A stretch of 64,000 nt of DNA, taken from positions 32,547,942 through 32,611,941 of the forward strand of contig CM067592.1 of the NCBI GenBank assembly GCA_034336665.1. Reading direction: 5' to 3'. The notes under the pieces were generated by a model that saw only the letters and a program-made list of their open reading frames with translations, was not told the origin of the DNA and did not search any database. The stretch comes from Luscinia megarhynchos. Its lineage: Eukaryota; Chordata; Aves; Passeriformes; Turdidae. The position numbers and the translations under genes are program-made. Shown here one piece after another: positions 54,101-64,000 of this stretch (within the stretch, counting starts at the first letter, position 1; every line of letters starts with the position of its first letter).

Positions 54101-54394
54101 AGATCTCCATTTCTTTAGGGCAGCTGAAGAGCTACTACCTACTCATCTCCACTCCAAGACTCATTCCCTGCTAAGGCTCTGGAGCTAGTTAACTTCAGTG
54201 ATACTGGACTGGGCAAATGGGAAAGCTGCATCACCAGATACGATGAACTCTGATGACAATCCATCAGAAAGAAACTGCCATATTAAATGAGAACAAAAGC
54301 CAATTTACACCAGCACCTTGCTATGGTCAGACATGGGCATTCAGAGACTAAGTATTGGAATATGGCACGTTTCTTCATCTTCCACAAATAGCAA
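50769..54394 (-). other. SLC24A2: SLC24A2 intron, right-hand part
   Basis: No exon with an NCKX2-like frame was seen. It contains the (CA)n microsatellite at 51160 and no other recognised repeat. Confidence 0.7.
51160..51187. repeat. (CA)14 microsatellite
   Basis: A perfect run of 14 CA units, flanked on the left by TGCGTGC-type alternating purine/pyrimidine sequence. Confidence 0.98.
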
Positions 54395-57300
54395 TATTAG
54401 GCTGGAAAAGACACTTTAGATCATCAATTCCAACCATAAACCTAACTGCCAGCTCCATCACTAAACCATGTCCCCAGACACCACACCTATACATATTCTC
54501 ACCTACATATATTCTAAATACTTCCATGGATGGTGGCACAACTACATTTATGCTTGATAACTGATCCAATGGTTGATAACGCTTTCCATGAATTTTTGTA
54601 AAATCTGATCTAACCTCTGACACATTTTGAGGCCATTTCCTCTTGTCCTGTCATTTGCTACTTGGGACAAGAGGCTGACCCCTACCTGGCTACACCCTCC
54701 TTTCAGGCAGCTCTACAGAGCAATGAGGTCTCTCTTGGGCTTCCTTTTCTCCAGTTTGAAAAACCCATCTCCCTCAGCTGTTTCCCACAGGATCTGTGCC
54801 CCAGACAAATCACCAGCTCCACTGCCCTTCTTGGACACACTCCAGCAATTCAATGCTTTTTTGTAGTAAGGGGCTCAAAAGTGAACATGGGATTTGAGAT
54901 GTGGCCTCACCAGTGCCAGGGGTACAGAGGACAATCACTGCCCCGGTCCTGCTGGCCAAATTATTGCCATTACAGGCCAGGATGCCACTGGACCTCTTGG
55001 CCACCTGGACACACATCTGGCTCAGCACAGCATCATAGAATAGTCAGGGTTGGAAGGGACTTCTGGAGATCTAGAATAAATGACACCCAGGTCCTTTCCC
55101 ACCATGAAGTTTTTTATGCACTCCTCCTTAGCCTGTAGCATTGTTGCATGGGGTTGTTGTGACAGGGCAGGCCCCAGACAGCATCTGGCCTTATTGAACC
55201 TCACATCACTGGCCTCAGCCCATGGACCCAGCCTGTCCAACCTCTCTGCAGAGCCTTCCTACCTTCTAGAAGATCAACACTCCAGCTCAGCTTTCATCAT
55301 CTGCAAATGACAGGTGTACTTGATCCCCTCGTCCAAATTATCAATAAAGAGTTTAAGCAGGACTGGCCCCAGTACAGAGCCCTGGAGAACACCACCAGGG
55401 ACTGACAGCTGGATTTACCTCCATTCACCACCATTCTCTGGACCCTGCCATCCACTCATTTTTTTACCCAGTCCACCCATCCACACCATGGAAAGCCAGT
55501 CTCTCCAGAGGAATGATGTGGGAAATGCCTTATTAAGGTAGACAATATCCACAGCCTTTCCCTCATTCAATTTGAATTGAATCCACTCCCTCATGAGTCA
55601 ATTTGTCACAGAAGGAGATCAGGTTGGTCAAGCAGGACCTGCCTTTGACAAACCCAGGCTGGTGGGGCCCAAGCCCCTTGATGTCCTGCACATGCTGTGT
55701 GATGGGACTCAGGGTGATCTGCTTCATCACCAACCCTGGCACTGAGCTCAGACAGACAGGCCTGTAGTTCTTTGGATCCTACTTCCCATCCTTTCTGTAG
55801 CTGGGCATGACATTTGCCAACTCCAATCAACCAGGACCTTCCCAGTTGGCCAGGACTGCTGGTAAATGATGCAAAGCAGCTTGTGAGCACTTCCATCAGT
55901 ATCCTCAGTGGATCCCATCCAGCTTCAGCGATTTATGTGTGTAAACCAATATAGTCAGTCACTGACCATTTCCCCTTTGATTATGGGGGCTTCATTCTGT
56001 TCCTCATCCTTGTCTTCCAGCCCAGTGGTTTGACTGACCCTGAAGACAGTCAATCTTGCTGTTAAAGAATGAGGCAAAAAAGGCATTCCATACTTCTGCT
56101 TTTCCCTTATTCTTTGTTGCAACATTTCAAATTGTATCCAAGAAAGGATGGAGATTGTCCTTAACCCTCCTTCTGTTGCTGATGTCTTTCTAGAACACCT
56201 TTCGTTGTCTTTTAACTGCAGAAGCCAAATCAAGTTCTGGATGAGCTTTGGCCCATCTAATTTCCTCCCTGCATAATCTTACAGTATCTTTGTAATCCTG
56301 TTGAGCTGCTTGTCCCTTCTTCCAAAGGTCGGAAACTCTCATTTTTCTCCTCAGTTCAGCCTAAGCTCTGTTTAGCCAGGCCAGTCTTCTTCCCAGACAG
56401 CTCCTCTTTCAGCACATGGGGACCTGGGAGCTGATCATGCCTGCTCCTACACCTGTAAGATTGTTTTCTTGAGCTATGTTCATCCTTCCTGCACTCCCTT
56501 GTCCCCTTGGGACCACATCCTAAGGAGCACTACCAACCAGCCCTGTAAACAGGCCAAAGTCTGCGTCCTGGGAGTCCCCAGCAGCAGTTCTGCTGACTGC
56601 CCTCCTTACAGCTCTGACAATAGAAAGAAGCTCTCCTTTTGTGGTCTCTGTGCCCAGGATGGCCTCTGACCATCATATCTCCCACTAATCCTCTGCTCAC
56701 GAGCAGCAGGTCCAGCTGGGCACCTTCCCTGGCTGGCTTCCTCACCCCTGTGCCAGGAATATCAAGGCATGGTTCAGAAACTTCCTGGGCTGCTCCCTTT
56801 CTGCTGGATTGTATTTCCATACAACTGGTATGTTAAAGTGTCCCAGAAGAAAAAAGTCCCACGATTATAAGACCTCCTCCAGTTGCTCATAGTATATTTT
56901 TGTTCTTCCTCTTTGAACTGGTTGGATGGTCTATATAGACTCCCACCAGGATATAGGTTTTGTTGGTCTTATCCATAAATACTCAACCCTTTTAAAACTA
57001 TCTTCAAGCTCTAGAAAGTCAAACACTCCATAACATACTGGGCTACCACACCACCTCTCCTTCCTTGCCTATCCCTTCTGAAGAGTTTACAGCCATCCAT
57101 TGCATCACTTCAGCTGTGCAGTAATCCACCACGTTACTGCAATTGCATTGTAGTTTTCCAGCTGCTGAATGGCTTCCAGTGCCTCTTGTTTGTTGCACAC
57201 ACTGCATGCTTTTGGTGTAGATGTACTTTAGTTGGGCTATTATTCCTGTCATATATTGGGGGGGAGGAGCCTTAATTACTATGTGACTGTTCTCAGGTGC

Positions 57301-57790
57301 TTCTGCTGTTTCTAATGGATTGATGATGCTTAGATCTTTGCAGCTGTACATGGATCTTGATCCACCACCTCCACTGGGATGGTGAAGGTGCTATGTGAAT
57401 TAGTACAGGAACATCTCAAATGTGCTCTGGTGTGGTCAGCAAATGATGGAACAGGCTGAAGGTCCACACTAGCACACTGTTCCTCAAACATTGATGTTTG
57501 ATGATAAGCCAACTCCTTGTCTTATCTCTAGCATGCCTGGTTTAATCTCTTTCTTTTTTCAAATCTAGTTTAAGGCTCTTTCAATAAGCCCTGCTAACTC
57601 TGATCCCTATGCTCCTTTGAGACAGGTGTACTCTGTAAGTCATCAGCAGCCCCAGACTTGTTTAAGCCAATTCATGATAAAAAACCGTAAAATTCTGCTG
57701 GTGACACCATTCTTGAAGCAAATTATTGACTTTCTAAGTCTTCCTGTTTCTTCCCACATCATGTCCTGCAGACAGGAATGACATACTTGT
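54395..57790 (-). mobile_element. Nearly complete degenerate CR1 LINE, minus strand, in SLC24A2 intron
   Basis: The + strand begins with the reverse complement of a CR1 3' end (aggctggaaaagacacttta) and continues for about 3.4 kb. The minus frames include AQLKYIYTKSMQCVQQTRGT near 57240, the start of the ORF2 endonuclease, and reverse transcriptase remnants such as DRLGPWAEASDVRFNKARCC near 55240. Sequence to 57790 fits the end of CR1 ORF1 (as recalled). It lies in the same orientation as SLC24A2. Many stops and frameshifts; inactive. Confidence 0.85.
55032..55073 (-). mobile_element. Very short CR1 tail nested inside the older CR1
   Basis: The + strand reads catagaatagtcagggttgg then aagggacttctggagatcta, a second CR1 3' terminus in the middle of the ORF2 remnant of the larger element. 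Flanking sequence on both sides (gctcagcac / acacccaggtcctttccc) is continuous CR1 body. It is about 42 bp long and in the same orientation as its host. Confidence 0.65.
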
Positions 57791-58055
57791 GCCCTTCATG
57801 CCTTAAACAGTCATTAAATATTTAAATGTAGCTGCATTAGATCTTCACATATAGTAGTCATTACTGTGTTTTTATGAAATCCTTACTAATTCTGTCATAA
57901 TTATTTTTACTCTTTATGCATAGGTTCCTCATTTCTTCTTGCTGAGGTCTGAGACTGTATTATTGTTACAGAGACATTTGCAGTGCTGAATATCAAACGT
58001 ATACTAATGCCTAGATGGGATAATTGTGGTACCCTGGCATATATTTTATTGTTGC

Positions 58056-58098
<43 letters not shown>
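58056..58098. repeat. (TTA)14 microsatellite
   Basis: A perfect trinucleotide run of about 43 bp. It translates as poly-Ile on both strands, creating two spurious ORFs. Confidence 0.98.
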
Positions 58099-58418
58099 GA
58101 CGATAAGGAAATGAATCCTCTATTAGGAAAATGCCTCCTTTTCATCTTAAGAAATGAGATTAGAAATGTTATTCTGCTTGGTGTTATCTTTGATACATTT
58201 TTAACTAATAACTCTTTTAAAATCAATCTACATACATTCAAAACACTATTCTTGCTACTTCAGCTCTTCTTTTATTTAAATCATTACAAACAATTAAAAA
58301 GGTACAAAAGCTATGGATGTTCCATATTTCACAGTTCTTTATGCAAGAACATCTATCAAATACTTATCTGTAATCCCAGGGAATAAAGCAGTTACTGGTT
58401 TGCTCAGGACCATTTTAG

Positions 58419-58600
58419 AAACATGGGATGGTTTGGGTTAGAATGGACCTTAAAGATCACCTAAAGCCCTACCCAGTCTGGCCTTGAATATTTCCATAGT
58501 TCCAGTTGGGGCATTCACAACTTCTCTGGGCAACCTGTTCCAGTACCTCACCACGCTCATAGTAAACAATTTCTTTTTAGTATCTAATCTAAATCTATCC
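58419..58600 (-). mobile_element. CR1 3'-end fragment, minus strand
   Basis: The + strand reads gggatggtttgggttagaat, ggaccttaaagatcacct and later gggcaacctgttccagtacc, the reverse complement of the last ~180 bp of a CR1. 5'-truncated. Confidence 0.88.
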
Positions 58601-59262
58601 AATTTTCCCAGTAAAATTTTTCCAAACAGAGGAAATTATGGTGTGTTTCATATTATGTAAATAGTACAAACATATGATGACATTTCATCCACAATTATTT
58701 TGTTTATAAACAACAGCTTATAGCAAACTCTATCTGCCAAAGTCACAAGGTAATCACTCCTTCAAGCAAACATCACAAAGTCATTGTATCCATAGAGGCT
58801 TACACTCATAATACTAATACTACTAATATTACATATTATTAGGAAAAACAGTTGCTTCCCTGGCAAAACATTAAACAGAATTTTACACTTTTTTTTAGAA
58901 GAAAATGAAAACAAGTACAAAGAACCACCTCAGACTTACCAGAAATACTGAATCTGCCAATGTTCACCTACTACATGTATTGTGTAACAGCTAGAACATA
59001 TGAACTATAAATACCATATTCTGAGGATTAATCCATTAGTCCACCTAAGATGAAGAACTAAGATATAAATTCCCATGCTTATACATTTCTTGTGCATTCT
59101 GACTGCTGACACAATTAATCAATAAAGAATTAGAATGAGGGCTCCAGAAGAAAGCAAACTTAAGACAGGAATTATGTGCAGTTCCATTTACTTATGCTAC
59201 AGCATGAATATTGCACCACCTATAAAGAGGCAATTTCTTTCTTTGCTGCAAAAAGACTCTTC

Positions 59263-59367
59263 CTTTTTTTTTTTTTTTTTTTTTTTTTGTTGGTTTTTTG
59301 GGGTTTTTTTGGTTTTTTTTTTCCTTTGGGGTGGGTTTTTGTTTGCTTGTTTTTGAGGTTTTTTTTG
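59263..59367. repeat. Poly-T and T/G-rich tract
   Basis: A run of about 25 T followed by T runs interrupted by GG and GGGG blocks. Low complexity; the Phe-rich and Lys-rich ORFs on the two strands are artefacts of it. Confidence 0.95.
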
Positions 59368-60802
59368 GAAATGAGCTCTGTACAACACTTTTCACAATGA
59401 GTAAGTAAAGAAAAACTGATGTGATTGTGGTCCCAAATATTCTCTGTCCCAGAGGTATGTAGTGATTTTCAAAATGAGGTTAATTTTTTTCTTTAGAAGG
59501 GCACATCTCACATTAATGTATTTCACTAGAAAGGCAGAGAGTATAGGCAATTGGAGCCCTACTATGAACAGCCTCAAGACTCTGCCTTCTGCTTCTTGTC
59601 TGTATGCCACATCACTCATCTTCTCCTACATGTCATTAAAAAAAAAAAAAAGCAAAACAAGGTGAGATAGTAAGCTAGGGCAAGAGTATGCAATTTCTAT
59701 GGGATGACTAAGATAGAAAGCAACATCTTTCATCACAAATTCCTGAGTAAAATTCAAGCAGACAGTAATATTTAATCAATTACCTTTCAGAATGCATTCT
59801 GTATATCTGGATACTCTTCTTAAGAGAGCTAATTTGTGCTAATCCTTGCTGCACCATCAACTCAATGAAAAGAGCTACCTCTTGAGCAGACTCTATGGGA
59901 AGGAGTAAGGTCATGTAGGTTTTTGGTCCAGATTCTCCTGTTGCTGCTTGTGTCCTCTTGGGCACTTCCAGAAATAACTAAAATCACAGCTCCCAAAACT
60001 TTTATGCTACTTTTTAGGCTGTGTTATTGCCGGCACTCTTTGGGGAATTTGAGAAGAAATTCTCAGAATCTAACACACAAAACTGTAGTCAGCTCACCAG
60101 GAGAAATAACAGCTATGGTATCATGGAGGTACTTCTAAAGAAAAATCCTCTGTCTTCATGTCATTTTTCACAGTCCTAATTTTCAAGTCAAAACTGGTAT
60201 ACAGCAGCAAAAAAATGGAGTAGGCAACCAAGTAGCATTGTGAAAATAAAGATCAATCTCTTCTGATAGCAACACTTCTCTGAGCAAACAAGATGTAGAC
60301 ACTTACTTTAGACCAAGCGTGGCAACTGAAAACATATTTGGGCTTTGGAAAATAATTTTCTTATGACAAATCAAACAAATACCAGGAATGCTGGAATGTA
60401 TCACAGCCTTACAATGAAGGCTGTTCTAATCTTCTCTACCCTCTCTCTCTATGAAATAGTGATGTTTAGCATAGCTCAGATCAATCCCCTGAGACAGAGA
60501 ATGCTACTCCCATTCACACCAAGCTACTTTGATGTGAATGGAATGAGTATTCCAGGGAAGGGGAGATGTGTCCCCATCAGTGCTCTGTCCAGAAATGGGG
60601 GTGCTGCTCTTCAGTGGGGAAGGCAAAACATGCTTTGCCGGACTGTTGCTCAGGTAAGTGGATTAAATCCAATGGAAACAATGAAGCCTTTGCACCATTC
60701 TCCTACGACATAAAAATTGCCTTATGTTTTCATGGAAAAGTTGTCTCAGTCATGGTTGGCATGCTTTCCAGCGGGGTTTCCAGGGAAACAGGGGAAATTG
60801 TG

Positions 60803-60842
60803 AGCGTGTGTACGTGTGTGTGTGTGTGTGCGTGCGTGTGTA
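60803..60842. repeat. (GT)n microsatellite, interrupted
   Basis: About 40 bp of GT units interrupted by CG steps (cgtgtgtacg, tgcgtgcgtg). Confidence 0.95.
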
Positions 60843-61587
60843 GGTGGGAGGAAAAGGTGTTATCTTCAGATTGGAAACTATTTTTAGGTAAGCCACAGGT
60901 TAAAACGACTACCAAATGCTAGTTAAGAAGGTGGCGGGGGTGGAACTGGTCTTCTCAGAAGGATCACATTCTGAAGGGCACTTTATAAAACATTTAATGA
61001 GCTAGTAAGTGTCCTTTTAGTCCTTAGTTTTCTTATGCATGCTTGGTGCCACTCTTATGACGTCTTATATAACAGAGTCTTCTCCTCTGTGGCAACCTGC
61101 TAAAGGTTAAGAGGCAGAATGCTGTAAGTAGAACAAAATCCCCAAGGAAGATGCAATATCCAGCAGAAAGCAAGGCAATTTCTGACTTCAAATAGAGCAG
61201 TAATGTCTTACAGATGGTATGGTGGGAGGAGGTATTGTTCCCTCCTGTGCTGGCTAAGGAATGGGAAGGAGACCACAGCTGCCTGTCCTTCTTAGCTGAT
61301 GATCCCAGTTTTATCAAAGAGTAGGATATTGGCTGCTGCTTATAGTTAAGTGGGGTGATAAGAGTCTCACTATCTGGCACAAATGATTGGGTTGCTGCGT
61401 ATATTTTCTGGACACCCTTTTTAAATTTCTGCAAGCAGCTTTAGAAGAGAGTTTTTCTTGTTGCTCAAGAGCTTGAGCTATAAAGAGAACAGCTGGATTT
61501 CCCTGGAGGACAGTGGAGTAAGAAAAACGAGGTTAAGGTCTCAGGAAAAATGGAAAAGCAAGACAGTGGAATTTGGAAGAGAGAAAT

Positions 61588-61617
61588 GAAAAAATAAAAA
61601 CAAAACAAAACAAACCC
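61588..61617. repeat. (AAAAC)n simple repeat
   Basis: A-rich stretch with AAAAC units in the SLC24A2 intron. Confidence 0.8.
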
Positions 61618-63912
61618 CAAATAAATTAGGTGAAATCCACGTAGTCATGACACCTTGCAGAAGTCATTAACTTTACAGTGTCCTCTCATCTGTCTTGTGT
61701 GGTGATTCAGCTCTATGTAAGACTTTCCTTCTTGAAAAAGAAGGAAAGGAGGAAAGAAAAATAATTTGGAAAAAAAAATAAAGAGGTTTCTAAACAACCC
61801 CTAAATGAAAAACTAAGTCATGGCAATTGGGAGTATTATGCTTATTTTAAAAAATTACAAATACATGAAAAATAAAATATAATACGAAAGCTATTTTTTC
61901 TCCTTTTCTTGCAGTCTTAGCCTGAGGCCATCTTTTCACAAGGGTCTTTTCCTCAACACTGTGATTTTAAAATAATAAGTGATTTATAAGTAAAATGGAT
62001 TCATATGCATATTTCGTTTTTATGAGAGGAACATGGACTATTTAATGTACTTATTTTAACTCAAATATAGACAATTCTAACTCCAATATTGAGATTGGTA
62101 TTCTAAAATGCTTGTGTCTAGGGATTTAGACCCAGACACTATAATCTGCATCCGTAAAAAGTAAGAAAAAACCCACAATATGCTTCTTTTGCAGGAGGGA
62201 AAAGCATGAAGACCGTACCGGAACCTGACAATGGAGGAGAAAGAATTAGATGCCTATGCAGGTCTTCTGTATCCTCATGGCAAACATGGCTTCAGGATGA
62301 CTTACTATGTGATTATATCCATTTCACATCCTGCAGTTTTCAGGACAACATTTTTTCCCCCAAAGGCATATCTGAAGCTTTGTCAGTCCAGATTGACAGT
62401 GTCTCTACTTTTCTCAGTTCTAAATTATCATTACCACAACATGGAGGCACTAACAGCTCTTTTAAGGGATTTTTCTCAACAGCACTTACGGATCACAAAC
62501 CTTATCTTTAGATTATACAAACCAAAAACCAGAGAGAAGCAATTTTATACCCTCTTTCCAAATTCTGACACTACAGCAATTCCTTTTGCATTAGAGTACA
62601 GAAAAATCATCAAAATTTCAATCTACATGATTGAATTCTACTTAGAATCAAATGGTACCAATTTGGTTACAAAAAGATCAAAATTCAAGACCATTTGTAG
62701 GTCAAGTCTGGAAAAGCTAAAAAGAAGGCTTAGGAGAGCAATGATCAGTTGCCCTTCTTCAAATTTTAATATTCATCAATAGAAAGTGTCACAGAAATGC
62801 TGTGGGTGGGCTTCTGTTTTTGCCTCCAAATTTTGTTGTCTTCTATAAATTGAGAGTATTCTTATTAGTGTCCATGAGATCAACATACAGAGCAGAAGGA
62901 AACGGAACCACACAGTTTTATCTTCAGAGTGATGCTAGAGTTTGGAAAGGTGTTTAAGGAAGCTATGCACAAAAAGCCAGGCAACACATTGAGGAGAGGC
63001 TCTGGTACACTACAGAGCTGGCATTATGGAAGCTTATTGACTTGTTCCATGGGTGAATAGACTATTTTTATTACAACTTCTCAAAAATTCCAGTATGTAC
63101 TTTTAAATTACAAAATAGGTTTCAGCATATCAGTTACTCAAGCAGCCTAAGAAACCTGCCAGGCTACCACTGGAAGAAGACAAAATTGGAAAGGCCACTG
63201 GGTAGGAACCCAGCCTGGACCATCTCAAAATGCTGTTAGGAGACTGCTAGTTTTTATTTTGACAGCAGATACCCTTTCATTCAGACTGATGGAGCTAAAT
63301 CTGCAGAGTCATTCCTCTGCCAGTTACAAACCTTCCTGCTTTGCTCTATTGTGCCATTTGGATAAGGATAAATAATGTATCCCACATCTAATACATAAGA
63401 ATCATTGTTCAGAATGTCCTAATGCTTGCTGAAATTAACATAAAAGTTCCAGAGCCTCTCATCACTGCAAATTTAAACTGTCCAAAGGGAGATTAAAGGA
63501 ATTGCACATTGCCAAGTAATGTACTCTTGCAATAATTTTCCCTTCTTCCCCTGCAGTGGCTTGAAACTGAAACCATTATCTCAAATGAAAAAAGTCCTTG
63601 ACCTTGCAGATTTCTGAACAAGCCTAGGGAAAGTTTTATTACAATGTAAATTGATAGCATGTGGACATTGCTGTGGTATGTGATTGCTTAAGATTGCTTT
63701 CTCTTAGTTGTTTTCACTGAACAATCTCAGTGGGGGAAAAAGGCTTATGAAGCAAGATAACAGAAGGCAGGATGCAGAAGTTCATGTACAGGTTCTCTTT
63801 CATAATGAATTTTGACTATTCCATGATGCAATCATGACAGGTTTTCTTAAATGAACAGGTTTTATACAATGTGACAACCAATTTCTATTCACTATATTTA
63901 GGGCTGCAAACT

Positions 63913-63948
63913 TCTTATCTGTAAAGTAAAAATACTTTACAGATAAGA
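63913..63948. repeat. Perfect inverted repeat, 16-bp stem, 4-nt loop
   Basis: Arms 63913-63928 and 63933-63948 (cttatctgtaaagta / tactttacagataag plus one outer T-A pair) around a loop of four A. No mismatch. AT-rich; no RNA gene or transposon end was recognised around it. Confidence 0.9.
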
Positions 63949-64000
63949 TGTTTCCCAAAAGAATAGATTCCAGACTCCCACCTTCCCTTACACAGAAGGG

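Larger units (their letters stand above)
57791..64000 (-). other. SLC24A2: SLC24A2 intron, distal part to window edge
   Basis: No NCKX2 exon was recognised. It holds microsatellites, a CR1 tail fragment and T-rich tracts, listed separately. A 183-codon open frame at 62231-62782 (+) is described in the findings but not called a gene. Confidence 0.65.

Noticed and set aside
54662..55138. 158-codon plus-strand ORF
   Set aside because: It is antisense to the long CR1 at 54.4-57.8 kb, so it is a shadow of a repeat.
58011..58386. Poly-Ile ORFs on both strands as membrane peptides
   Set aside because: They are the translation of the (TTA)n microsatellite.

Overview
The window is vertebrate nuclear DNA, almost certainly from a bird and probably a passerine. 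It is AT-rich and intron/exon structured, with no operons or bacterial-type ORFs. Its interspersed repeats are the avian set: CR1 LINEs with the typical 3' tail, ERVL-, ERVK- and ERV1-like solo LTRs, and a SINE with a tRNA-Ile head and CR1 tail that resembles the passerine TguSINE1 family as I recall it. Most ATG-to-stop ORFs here are chance or repeat-derived. The real coding sequence is two genes, recognised by translated exons with good splice sites.

Layout. (1) 1-6652 is the 3' half of ACER2 (alkaline ceramidase 2) on the + strand: three last coding exons (1623-1760, 5627-5764, 6466-6652), all joined by phase-2 introns, then a probable AT-rich 3'UTR. An ERVL-type LTR lies in the upstream intron (119-659). 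(2) About 9.7-34 kb is intergenic and repeat-rich: a cluster at 12.1-16.2 kb (tRNA/CR1 SINE, CR1 fragments, two minus-strand LTRs), an LTR pair at 21.4-22.9 kb, and a long degenerate CR1 on the minus strand at 23.7-26.7 kb. (3) About 34-64 kb is the 3' part of SLC24A2 (NCKX2, K+-dependent Na+/Ca2+ exchanger) on the minus strand: terminal exon 40879-41128, upstream exons 43040-43206, 43628-43717 and 50637-50768, and a long probable 3'UTR down to about 34 kb. The 13 kb above 50768 is intron, holding a nearly complete degenerate CR1 (54.4-57.8 kb) and microsatellites. The exons for the N-terminal half and most of the cytoplasmic loop must lie beyond 64000.

The genes are convergent (ACER2 > < SLC24A2), as at human 9p22; that segment maps to the avian Z chromosome. 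They are unrelated in function: ACER2 is a Golgi ceramide hydrolase, while NCKX2 extrudes Ca2+ at the plasma membrane of neurons and cones. Both are intact as far as seen, with no frameshifts and key residues present.

I found no convincing new multi-gene system. The most notable structures are the composite SINE with a readable tRNA-Ile anticodon arm, a solo LTR with target-site duplication, a roughly 42-bp CR1 tail nested in an older CR1, a duplicated E-box inverted repeat, and a perfect 16-bp-stem hairpin near the right edge.
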